Source: Melampsora larici-populina 98AG31 (taxonomy: Eukaryota > Basidiomycota > Pucciniomycetes > Pucciniales > Melampsoraceae). Taken from it: a stretch of DNA of 19,088 bases. The notes beneath the pieces are model-generated. The model was not told the DNA's origin, did not search any database, and saw only the letters and a list, made by a program, of their open reading frames with translations. This document shows, piece after piece, positions 1-7,176 of the stretch. Position 1 is the stretch's first letter, and every line of letters starts with the position of its first letter. Both the position numbers and the translations under genes were made by a program. The stretch covers positions 1 to 19,088 of the forward strand of contig NW_006768892.1 of assembly GCF_000204055.1 (NCBI RefSeq), given 5' to 3'.

Positions 1-198
1 CTAAAATCAAAATCAGAACAGGAGTTGAGGTTTGGAGTGTTAGTCCTTTCATTTTTATCGCATCAAAGGTGAATATTGTTAGTAGAAGGAAAAGCCTTTA
101 AAAGAAAGACTTACTTTTTTTGTAAGGGTTGCTGAGGAGCCTTATCGGTGATTTTGAAACCCTTATAATTGGAATTTTGAAATTTGGATTTATTTTTA
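1..198. other. Flank left of the deleted MULE, no gene seen
   Basis: AT-rich sequence with short chance reading frames only. It ends at the GGCC terminus of the MULE derivative. The bases just before the terminus (AT-rich) resemble but do not exactly match those just after the other terminus at 2128, so a clean target-site duplication cannot be claimed. Confidence 0.4.
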
Positions 199-605
199 GG
201 CCGTGGATATTTGCAGCCCACACAAAATCCATGTAGGCGCTGCCAAAACAGCGCCTACATGGCTTTTTCCCACGAAAAAGCACCTACATACAGCCTGTAG
301 GCGCTTTTTCCCTTTTCGAATGACGCCTACAGGCTGGAAAACCGATGTAGGCGACATTTGTATACGCCTACACTCTAAAAATGAAATGTAGGCGTCAATT
401 TGAAGCGCCTACATATGTGGGCGCACGGAAATTATGCCTACATTTTATTTTTTTGACTGTAAGCGTAATTTGGGTGCACCTACATATGTAGGCGCTTGAA
501 TTTTACGCCTACATTTCTTTTTTTGCATGTAGGCGCAATTTCTGAGCGCCTACACTTAAGATTTGACATGTAGGCCGGTGAATATCACGCCTACATGGAT
601 TTTCC
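199..605. repeat. Left MULE terminal inverted repeat, palindrome array
   Basis: The arm is a run of short inverted pairs: ATGTAGGCG-type words (starting near 231, 295, 344, 386, 485, 526, 567) answered by CGCCTACAT-type words (near 251, 324, 365, 436, 505, 546, 587), with loops of roughly 10-25 nt. Some pairs abut directly, as at 414-427, giving a near-perfect palindrome. The first ~160 bp align closely with the reverse complement of 1970-2127 and with 15079-15240. Spacers vary more than the palindromic words, as expected if the words are what is being kept. Confidence 0.85.
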
Positions 606-1149
606 TGCATGTATGTGGCAGGTACCCAAAGGCACGACGGTACCTGCGTAGTTCCATAAACGAGGGAACAGGAGCACAGAGCTCAGACATACTCGGTACT
701 GGCGGATCACAGTACCAAGGCAAGACAAAAAGAGTCTTCCCCAACGGAAGCAAAAGTTGGTAAGACAATTGTAATATCTTACAACTTTTTCCTCCATTCC
801 TCAACAATAGCTGAGCTCAACAGAAAGCATCAGCAAGGTAATAAGAGGCTTCACATTTCTAGAAAATTTTTCTTTTCCTCCCTCCCACCCCTGCACCCTG
901 CCGCGCAGAGAGCCTACCCCATCGGAACACCACCGGTCCCCGGGCCCCCCTCCAAACACGTGGTAAGACTCAGATGCATATGAGTCTTATGACTTAAGAA
1001 GTCTTCTGATTAGGTAGCTCATGTTTAGAATAACTTAGACAGTAGATGACAACATTTAGAAATACAATAAAATAAAATAAGAGTGTGGTTACAAATACTT
1101 GACCCCACAAATAGAAATGTGAGCCTCCAAGATATGGAAGGTGTGGGAA
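606..1149. other. Unrelated interior of the deleted MULE
   Basis: This 540-bp stretch carries none of the palindromic words and shows no similarity by eye to the large MULE. It includes a C-rich patch near 877-957, unlike the AT-rich surroundings, and several short inverted words such as GGTACC near 619 and 640 and AAGACTC/GAGTCTT near 965 and 981. No convincing coding frame is present. It may be captured genomic or transposon DNA. Confidence 0.45.
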
Positions 1150-1239
1150 AAAAGCGCCCACATTCCTAATACAGCAATGTAGGCATCATTTCTGAGCGCC
1201 TACAGCTATTCAGACGCGTGGGAACGCGCCTACACGTGT

Positions 1240-1278
1240 GTGTACGTGGAAGTTTGGTCAAACTTCACGTACGTACAC
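1240..1278. repeat. Hairpin next to the OTU gene remnant
   Basis: The arm at 1240-1256 and the arm at 1259-1278 are near reverse complements (GTGTACGTG..AAGTTTG against CAAACTT..CACGTACGTACAC) around a two-base loop, with one small bulge. It lies immediately before the surviving 3' end of the OTU gene, so it may mark the deletion junction. Confidence 0.55.
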
Positions 1279-1284
1279 TTCAAG

Positions 1285-1341
1285 ATGGAGGAAATAGAGA
1301 AATTGAAGGAATTAAAAGAAGGAGTTACCACCAGAAGTTCT
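1285..1341 (+). pseudogene. Remnant: last ~19 codons of a MULE OTU-protease gene
   Basis: The frame reads MEEIEKLKELKEGVTTRSS. It matches, with one residue changed, the C-terminal tail of the transposase-OTU gene encoded on the minus strand at 15877-15933. It has no promoter or upstream domains of its own and continues into unrelated sequence. It shows that this small element and the large MULE share ancestry and that everything upstream was lost. Confidence 0.8.
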
Positions 1342-1450
1342 AAAAGACGGTTGTTATTGATTAATTTGTATTTCTTTTTTTGTGTGTATTTCTTTTTTTG
1401 CGTAATAATTTCAGAATGCGTTTTTTTGGTCAAATTTGATTGATATATAT
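1342..1450. other. ~110-bp insertion relative to the other MULE copy
   Basis: In the large MULE, the sequence matching 1341 and 1451 is contiguous (near 15877). Here about 110 AT-rich bases intervene. They contain two tandem copies of a GTATTTCTTTTTTTG word near 1368-1400 and a TTTCAG near 1410. It could be an insertion here or a deletion in the other copy. The GT..TTTCAG arrangement could also be read as an intron-like segment, but the function is unknown. Confidence 0.6.
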
Positions 1451-1554
1451 GAGGAAGTTATTTACAAACCTTCTATTTCTGAATTATAATAATCTGATAC
1501 CCTTCATGTTGAGATGAGAAGATTGTATTAACCTTCCAATACAATCACATAACA

Positions 1555-1640
1555 TGATTTTTCCGTCCTCCGGTGCACTCATTTCGAGTCCAAACTGCTT
1601 TTTCCGTCCTCCGGTCCTCTCATTATCAGTCCAATCTGCG
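1555..1640. repeat. Subterminal direct repeat, TTTTTCCGTCCTCCGGT
   Basis: Two consecutive copies of a ~45-bp unit start with TTTTTCCGTCCTCCGGT followed by a CTCATT word. The inverted counterpart lies at 15690-15770 in the large MULE, with CCGGAGGACGGA twice. Such subterminal repeats sit just inside the palindrome arm in both copies and are candidate transposase-binding sequence. Confidence 0.65.
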
Positions 1641-1689
1641 TTTTTGACATCAAAATGGGGCTTCATTACCCGGCTGACAGCTTATGAAG

Positions 1690-2127
1690 CCGTATTTGTA
1701 GCGCCTACATTTGCAAGACTGGATGTGGGCGCTGATTTGGGCTGAAAAAATTGTAGGCCCTTTTTGGAAATTACGCCTACATGGTTACTAGGGCATGTAG
1801 GCGTAATTTCAAAGCGCCTACTTGGCGGGTGCTCATTTGGCAGCGCCTACATACAGAGAAGGGAATGTAGGCGCGTGAAAATAGCGATAGCGCCTACATA
1901 CCCCAAATAAAATGTAGGCGCTTTTTTTGAACGCCTACATTTTTTTTTTAGAATGTAGGCGTACACAGATGACGCCTACATTGGTTTTTCAGCCTGTAGG
2001 TGTCATTCAAAAGAGAAAAAAGCGCCTACAGGCTGTATGTAGGCGCTTTTTGGTGGAAAACATCCATGTAGGCGTATTTTGGACAGCACCTACATGGATT
2101 TCATGTGGGCTGCAAATAGCAACGGCC
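1690..2127. repeat. Right MULE terminal inverted repeat, palindrome array
   Basis: This arm mirrors the left arm. It holds repeated ATGTAGGCG words paired with CGCCTACAT words (for example 1777-1784 with 1793-1802, 1865-1874 with 1892-1901, and 1951-1960 with 1972-1980) and ends in GGCTGCAAATAGCAACGGCC at 2127. Its reverse complement matches 15079-15620 almost base for base over long runs, including loop sequences. This arm is therefore more similar to the large MULE than to the opposite arm of its own element. Confidence 0.85.
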
Positions 2128-2207
2128 TAATTTTATTACCGATTGAAGATATCAAACGTAAAGATGAATGAATCTCACAAGGGTTTCCAAAAGCAAGTCA
2201 ATCGTTT

Positions 2208-2504
2208 ACAAAAAGTACAGCATTAGAAGCCATCAAGTTAGGAGCTAAATTGGCGACGGGTACACAAGTGGTTTTGGAAAAGGCCAAAATGATTTTAGGA
2301 GCAAAAGTTTCAGAAGAGATTCATGTCAAAACTATTGATCAAGGAATCGTTTATCTTGAAGAGAATTATGGAAAGATTGAAGAACAAGTTGAGATGATTC
2401 AATCAGAACCGACCAGCAAACCACATGAGAGATTAGTCGATATGCAGATCAAAACTCAAGAGGTATTAATTGAGATATACTCACTGCTAATCTTTGAGTG
2501 TTGA
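2208..2504 (+). CDS. Unassigned short reading frame, possible exon fragment
   Basis: An open frame of about 99 codons with no in-frame ATG at its beginning. The protein is rich in K, E, I and V and predicted helical (AKMILGAKVSEE, LEENYGKIEEQVEMIQ). Codon use looks protein-like and a GTATTA donor candidate follows at 2463. I do not recognise a family. It begins 80 bp after the MULE terminus, so its upstream exons could lie left of the element. Alternatively it is a decayed fragment; nothing nearby on the plus strand continues it. Confidence 0.35.
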   Translation, partial: TKSTALEAIKLGAKLATGTQVVLEKAKMILGAKVSEEIHVKTIDQGIVYLEENYGKIEEQVEMIQSEPTSKPHERLVDMQIKTQEVLIEIYSLLIFEC

Positions 2505-2897
2505 GGTGTTTTTGAAGATGCATCAGCTCATTCAGCTGAATGGAGCACCTTGAGAGTTGAATCAATGGACATGTACTAAACCTCTTGAAGCCGCGATGAG
2601 AGATCATTTCCGGTCAACTAATAGAATTGACCATTTGACGTTATTCGCTTTAGTCCACTGAATGATGGATAATCATAGAGACCTTCATCTGAGCCTTTAT
2701 TATTGAGAGCAAAGACTTGATAGTGATTAAATGCAGCAGAAGTGGGACAGAAGAAATCAACCGCTAGGATTCAATGACTATGTTCTTGAGTAGGGATCAA
2801 AGAGCTAAAGCTTGTTGTGTCCGTGTTGATTGATACAAGGATATCTATCTATGCATACAAATGAATTGGAGTTAGTTCAAATGTGATTGCAGGAAGT
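2505..2897. other. No gene recognised
   Basis: Stops are frequent in all frames. If the aminopeptidase relic on the minus strand once continued here, its conserved downstream motif around the NTDAEGR active-site segment is not visible. Confidence 0.4.
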
Positions 2898-3112
2898 TCA
2901 GGGGAAGGTGAAATCAAAGCTCACTGCAATCGAGTCGAAGTAAACCTGAACAACCAAAACACCACGCAAGCTTGATACAGCTTGGTTTTCATATGCAGCT
3001 CCACCCATATTGGCTCTCATCAATTTTGCACCGGCACCTGGCCCAAGGGGCATAACTCTAGAGTCTTTTGAAATGTAAATTGACGTTAGATTCTATCATG
3101 GATTAATATTGA

Positions 3113-3154
3113 CACTGCAAAGATAATATATTTTTCCATGGTGAAAAATGATTG
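3113..3154 (+). repeat. Left terminal inverted repeat of the CACTG element
   Basis: It is 42 bp long, begins CACTGCAAAG and contains CCATGG. It matches the reverse complement of 3967-4008 with one difference at position 3150. The TGA immediately before it is the target-site duplication. Confidence 0.88.
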
Positions 3155-3966
3155 AAACCAGCAATTGAAATGGCATGCTCCATATTGGTCCAAAAAATCT
3201 GAAAAAATCAGGTAAGTAAAATTGTGTGAATTTCTTTCCGGTGGGAGATTTTGGCGGATACAGAAAAATTCTAGCACTCCGTCTGTTAATTTCCCAGATT
3301 TTTCGGCAAGATAGACAGAAATGCAGAACTTGCGCACTCATTTAAGCCTCCAAAATTAACAAGACCAAGCCAGAAAAAAAATCATAAGTGAAGGACAGCA
3401 TTCCCTTTGTTGAACGTTTTTTTCGGGATCTTGCTGGCTCAGTATGTATACCACCACATGTGTATTGTTACAACTATATATGTTATGCTGACATATGTAC
3501 AAGGCTCCAAAATCACCCAGAAAAAATTTTGCAACACAACAAAGGATGTGCCATTATGTGGAAAAAAATTCAGGATAATCCGTCCACATTTGATACATTG
3601 GTGACCCAAAATACATGTACAATTTATTTGGCAAACAGAGAACAACTTTTGGTGTTATACCTTGCATATATCCAAGACAAAGGCACCAAAAAATATGAAA
3701 AAATCACCAGACATCACAAAGGGCATTTTTGATCTGTTCTGATTTTTCCGGATTTTTTGAACTGCTGTGAGCTTCCAAAAACCAGAAAAAGTAGCAGGAA
3801 TTGCTTGCTGAGTTACTTCTGAGTAAAACACTCTAAGCAAGTTAAAAAAAAGTTCAAGGACAAACAGCATTGTATCTCTCTGCAATCCGTTTTCCAAGAA
3901 TTTTGGGCTAAAACTGGGCCCTAAATTTTGGAAACAATTTTTTTGTCAATCATTTTAAAATAAATG

Positions 3967-4008
3967 CAATGATTTTTCACCATGGAAAAATATATTATCT
4001 TTGCAGTG
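3967..4008 (-). repeat. Right terminal inverted repeat of the CACTG element
   Basis: Inverted partner of 3113-3154, ending CTTTGCAGTG at 4008, followed directly by the duplicated TGA at 4009-4011. Confidence 0.88.
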
Positions 4009-4149
4009 TGATAGAGAATGATAAGATTTGCTTACCAAAGATCATACCTTTACCAACAAAGGCTACCAATGGTTAAAAGGCACCTGAACCTAAACGTCCT
4101 TCGTAGTGGACTTCAAAGAACTTGTACGGTTTGTTTGATCCACAAGCAA

Positions 4150-4558
4150 CTGAGATGAAAGATCACATACCTTTGGCCTGAGTCCTTTCTACAATAAATC
4201 TGAAGCATCATCAACATCTATCCTGTGAAAAGAAGACTTGTGTGCTTTTGATCAAAGATGGACTTGTACGCATACCTTGATATTGTAAATCACCAAATTT
4301 GTTGTCTTATTGATGAAATCATGTGGCAATGAAAGAGGAGACAGGAGACATATTCAGGAACCAAAAGCTGGTGAGGCAGAAGTTGAAGGTGGCAAGCTGA
4401 TATTGGGATCAAAGGTGTTTGAAGAGGGTCAGAAGTGGTGTGGAGGAGGCTGAGGAGATTGGAGTATGTATACATATAGTTAAGCTTAATTTTTAAGGCT
4501 TAGGGGTTTAATCCAGTTTAGCCGAGAAACATGGTTGTGCCTTTAGTTTTATGATTAG
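4150..4558. other. Region upstream of the aminopeptidase relic
   Basis: On the minus strand a CTCAG acceptor abuts the aminopeptidase exon at 4150, and short candidate exon pieces lie between 4163 and 4230. None shows family residues I can name. The plus strand near 4320-4470 has a short open stretch without a family match. The last ~60 bp look like an intron leading into the KDZ exon, with an ATTAG acceptor at 4554-4558. Confidence 0.35.
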
Positions 4559-5265
4559 AACTTGAGCCCAATGATCCCTTTTGGAATGATGGTGTTTTCA
4601 CACATTCAAACAAACCGTCGGCAGTCGATCACAATACTCAGATGGGCATGCGCGCTTTAGCTCGAGTGCGGCAAGGACATGAAGAACTTCGCAGGGTGGG
4701 TTGGGAAGTTCAAAGAGCCATGCGTTGGGCGACAACGCTACATCAACAACTTTGGACCATGCTTGAGTCACTCAATGGTCATGATGTCGACGTCATGGAA
4801 GTTATTGAACCTTTTCTCCAACACGATATTCTTTCCAGGTGTTCCTTATGTGCCAAGGTGGTTATTGTCTGAGGTATGCTTCACACTGAGTTGATCAGGA
4901 TTATCACGTTGCAAGTCAGATGGGATTGGAAAGTTATGGAGGTCCTCATGAAGACGGCACATCAGGTTATAGGCAATGAGGATCTGATGGTGAAATGGAA
5001 GGCGCAAATTTTCAAGATGAACCAGCTGGAGGTAAATGGTTTTGCCTCAAGGATATTGGGCAACTATCAGCATCTCATGCCTCAGATCATGGAAAAAAAC
5101 TTGCTTGAAAGACTCGACCAATTGGGTGTTGATGATCTCCCACCAGCCATGGAAGAGGAATACGCGCTGTCTGATATCAATGAAGAAGATTGGAAAGATA
5201 TTATCGATGAAGGTATGATCCAAAATTTGATGAATGTTGAAGGCCGGAATGAAGATGATGGATGA
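4559..5265 (+). pseudogene. 3' exon of a KDZ-type transposase, one internal stop
   Basis: KDZ (Kyakuja-Dileera-Zisupton) proteins are transposases abundant in basidiomycetes. The exon opens after an ATTAG acceptor with LEPNDPFWNDGVF, then MGMRALARVRQGHEELRRVG and WEVQRAMRWA, which is the usual C-terminal block of this family. It ends with the acidic tail typical of the family (ALSDINEEDW) and TGA at 5263-5265. A TGA at 4870-4872 interrupts an otherwise single frame (VVIV-stop-GMLHTELIRI). The catalytic core and the cysteine cluster normally upstream are absent, so this is a 5'-truncated fragment. The family call rests on remembered family features, not a search. Confidence 0.7.
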
Positions 5266-6085
5266 GTGTTGTTCAATGATTTTTTGTAATTACATATGTT
5301 GTTAAACGTTTACTTCTATGATTGTTTTTGTATGAATGTTTTCTTATATTTATCACATGAAATATAATTTATGTTATTCTTTTCTTTGCTAAATCCTATC
5401 TTGGACTATGTTTGGTAAAACAAACCTTTGCCTAAAAAAATCATACATGATGATTTTTTTACTTCCTGAATGTTTGCCAAAGGCCTTCTGACTACATAGA
5501 AGGCCTTCACACTTACTGATATACTGAGGCAAAGTTTTTTTGTTTGGTAGATAGGAGGATTCAAAATGACTAATTTTGAAATTAGATCGAGAAATGAAGG
5601 CAAAGGTGTCACTTTATTACGAAATTGGGTTAGTAAAGTCCCCTCGAAATCTAAAAGTGTCACTGGGGGGGCCTAAACAAGTCTTTTTCATTATCTTCGC
5701 AGTGTTTAGTTAACTTTTACACTGGAGTGGGAGTCAAAATCGAGGTTTTCAAACTTTGAGTGGTCAAATGGACGTGAAGATGTGGAAATTTCAAAAAAGT
5801 TCATTAGTAAACTCAACGCTAAATCCATAAGTGTCAGTGTGGGCGAGCCCAATCAGTGTATTTGCATGATCTTCAATTGGTTTTGATCATTTTTGGGTTG
5901 AAAATGGTCTCAGATTTTACCAAGTTCATGTTTGTGATGTATGCAACACACACTTTTCCGTGTTGTCAGAGTGTCTTTGGGACACAAAATGCCTCCAAAG
6001 TCAATGAAGGACATGCAAATATGCTGTTCTCGCCCCCCCATGACACTTTTTGATTTCAAGAACAGTTTATTAATGGGTTAAGAGA
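5266..6085. other. Non-coding; short hairpins and a degenerate duplication
   Basis: No convincing gene. A hairpin at 5434-5460 (AAAAAAATCAT / GATGATTTTTTT) and two AGAAGGCCTTC-like words near 5484 and 5499 lie in a stretch beginning TATGTTTGGTA, which could be a decayed small DNA transposon. Around 5640-5665 and 5815-5845 a phrase like AAATC..AAGTGTCA(C/G)TG..GGG recurs, suggesting an old duplication. Confidence 0.35.
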
Positions 6086-6456
6086 TTTTTACACTCAACA
6101 ATTTGCACTCAATATTGAGTGTAAATTGGGTTGTGTGTAAAAATGCATCTGTAGGGGGGTGAAATGCAATTTTACACTCCATCCGGCCAATTTTTTGAAG
6201 TGTAAAAAAACATGTGTAAAATATGGAGTGTAAAATTGTATAAAATCGGGGGAAACTTACAATTTTGCCCCCCAACTTTTACATACAAGATTGAGGGCAA
6301 AAAAAACGAGTGCAAAATTATATTTTGATAGGCAAATCTCCACTTTGGCACTCTTTGCATTTACACTCAATATGGAGTGTAAATGTGAAGAGTGCAAAAT
6401 TTCAAATGGCTACCCCTCAGGTGCAATTTTGCACCTCACTTGACGAGTGCAAACAA
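6086..6456. repeat. Palindrome-rich repeat built on TTTACACTC / TTTGCACTC
   Basis: Multiple inverted words: TTGCACTCAAT / ATTGAGTGTAA at about 6103-6125; TTTTACACTCCAT paired with ATATGGAGTGTAAAA across 6170-6236; ATTTACACTCAATATGGAGTGTAAAT at 6358-6384; GTGCAATTTTGCAC at 6421-6434; and a final GAGTGCAAA near 6445. There is no coding frame. The layout resembles a MITE or a detached transposon terminus made of repeated short palindromes, a different word from the MULE arms. Confidence 0.6.
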
Positions 6457-6816
6457 CTCAAGACTTAGGAAAAAAAATTCTCAAGTCCCTCAGATGTCCT
6501 TGTTCATGTATTCTCACGTTAACCCGTCTGGCACAAGGAATTCCACCACTTAATTGGCCAATTTGTATTTCTTTGGGCCACCATACATACAGTCTCAACA
6601 CACAAACAACAACAAGATGGAAAAATGAACTTGACGGCTCCCGGGCTTACCTTTGCAATCATAGGCATCCTTTCGTAAAAAAAATATCAATAAAAATACG
6701 CAAGTCTTTTTATGCACAAGTACAAGATTTAGAAATTATCAAGACGTGTATCAGCACAACATGTTCAGCTATTTATTTTGCCGCCCCTTTGGCTTAGGCT
6801 TAGCCTTATCATTATC
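6457..6816. other. No gene seen; flank of the retrotransposon LTR
   Basis: Only chance short frames. The five bases before the LTR end (TTATC, 6812-6816) would be the target-site duplication of the copia element, but its other end is not in the window. Confidence 0.4.
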
Positions 6817-7155
6817 TGTTGGACTGGATCCAAACAACAAAGCAAAAATCTTAGTATAGGATAAAGAGAAATCTAACACGAAAAATCTTATAATAAGATT
6901 TTGTTGAAAAGACACAGTCAGATGAGGAAAAAGAGAAATCATCCAACTGAGGCTTTGGGATCAGGTTATAAAGAAAATATGAAAAGAGAAATTTACAAAT
7001 TAGTGACATCATATACTTAATGACATATTATTCCGCATTGAGACGTATGATGTAACATAGTGGATTTTGTGAAAGAAAAATGAAAAACAAAACATTGTTA
7101 TGAAGAATACATTAAAGGTGAATTAAGACTTTTGAGGCACGAGATTAATCCAACA
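6817..7155 (-). repeat. Copia 3' LTR
   Basis: On the minus strand it begins TGTTGGA directly after the polypurine tract and ends TCCAACA, giving a perfect 7-bp inverted repeat with the canonical TG..CA ends. Its 339-bp length is ordinary for a copia LTR. No second copy is present in the window, so its age cannot be judged from LTR divergence. Confidence 0.8.
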
Positions 7156-7163
7156 CCCCCCCC
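7156..7163 (-). other. Polypurine tract of the copia element
   Basis: Eight G residues on the minus strand directly abut the LTR start and lie 13 bp after the pol stop codon. This is the expected primer site for plus-strand DNA synthesis. Confidence 0.75.
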
Positions 7164-7176
7164 ATGCTGAAAAAGT

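Larger units (their letters stand above)
199..2127 (+). mobile_element. Non-autonomous MULE derivative (internally deleted)
   Basis: Both ends carry the same inverted terminus: GGCCGTGGATATTTGCAGCC at 199 and its near reverse complement ending at 2127. They extend into about 400-bp arms full of ATGTAGGCG/CGCCTACAT palindromes. The right part (1285-2127) is an inverted copy of 15079-15933, the 3' portion of the large MULE at the right of the window. It includes the last codons of that element's OTU gene, its 3' untranslated region and its terminus. The element has lost the transposase and could move only in trans. The interior 606-1149 is not recognisable as MULE. Seen: inverted ends and shared 3' part. 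Inferred: origin by deletion or by filler capture. No exact target-site duplication was found by eye. Confidence 0.82.
3113..4008. mobile_element. CACTG-ended non-autonomous DNA transposon (CACTA-like)
   Basis: An 896-bp element bounded by 42-bp terminal inverted repeats with a single mismatch, starting CACTGCAAAGATAATATATT. It is flanked on each side by the 3-bp direct repeat TGA (3110-3112 and 4009-4011). CACT(A/G) ends plus a 3-bp duplication are typical of the CACTA/EnSpm superfamily. The interior has no transposase, but subterminal words such as CCAGAAAAA, CCAAAAAAT and ATTTTTCCGG recur in both orientations (near 3191, 3295, 3372, 3518, 3690, 3741, 3782), as in CACTA subterminal binding regions. 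The near-identical ends suggest a fairly recent insertion. PIF/Harbinger also makes 3-bp duplications but prefers TWA. Confidence 0.83.
2898..4149 (-). pseudogene. M17 leucyl aminopeptidase relic, two exons, TE in intron
   Basis: M17 enzymes remove N-terminal amino acids using two metal ions. Exon one (4149-4036) reads SNKPYKFFEVHYEGR and then PLVAFVGKGMIF. After a GTAAGC donor at 4035 and an AAAAG acceptor at 3065, exon two (3064 downward) restores the frame as D-S-R-V-M-P-L-G-P-G-A-G-A-K-L-M-R-A-N-M-G-G-A-A. This tracks the family's VGKG-TFD-SGG, K-x-G-A-G-M-K-L-M and DMGGAA core, with the Lys and first Asp kept. Damage: an in-frame TAA at 4073-4075; the metal-ligand Asp of MRADMGG is Asn; SGG has become SRV; the N-terminal half and the downstream active-site region are not recognisable. 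The 971-nt intron contains the 896-bp CACTG element; without it and one TSD the intron is 72 nt, a normal fungal size. Exon ends beyond the conserved core are uncertain. Confidence 0.72.

Noticed and set aside
199..2127. Repeated ~30-bp units with spacers taken as a CRISPR array
   Set aside because: The units are short palindromic words with irregular spacing inside inverted transposon arms, in a eukaryotic intron-bearing context. There is no regular repeat-spacer pattern and no cas genes.
188..2139. Target-site duplication of the deleted MULE
   Set aside because: The flanks are both T-rich and similar, but no 8-11 bp exact match could be lined up next to the GGCC ends.
3388..3732. 114-codon plus-strand frame inside the CACTG element
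   Set aside because: No motif; it overlaps subterminal A-rich repeats and has no sign of selection. Treated as chance.
6447..6797. 116-codon plus-strand gene
   Set aside because: Composition is not protein-like, there is no recognisable motif, and no splice or family support was found.
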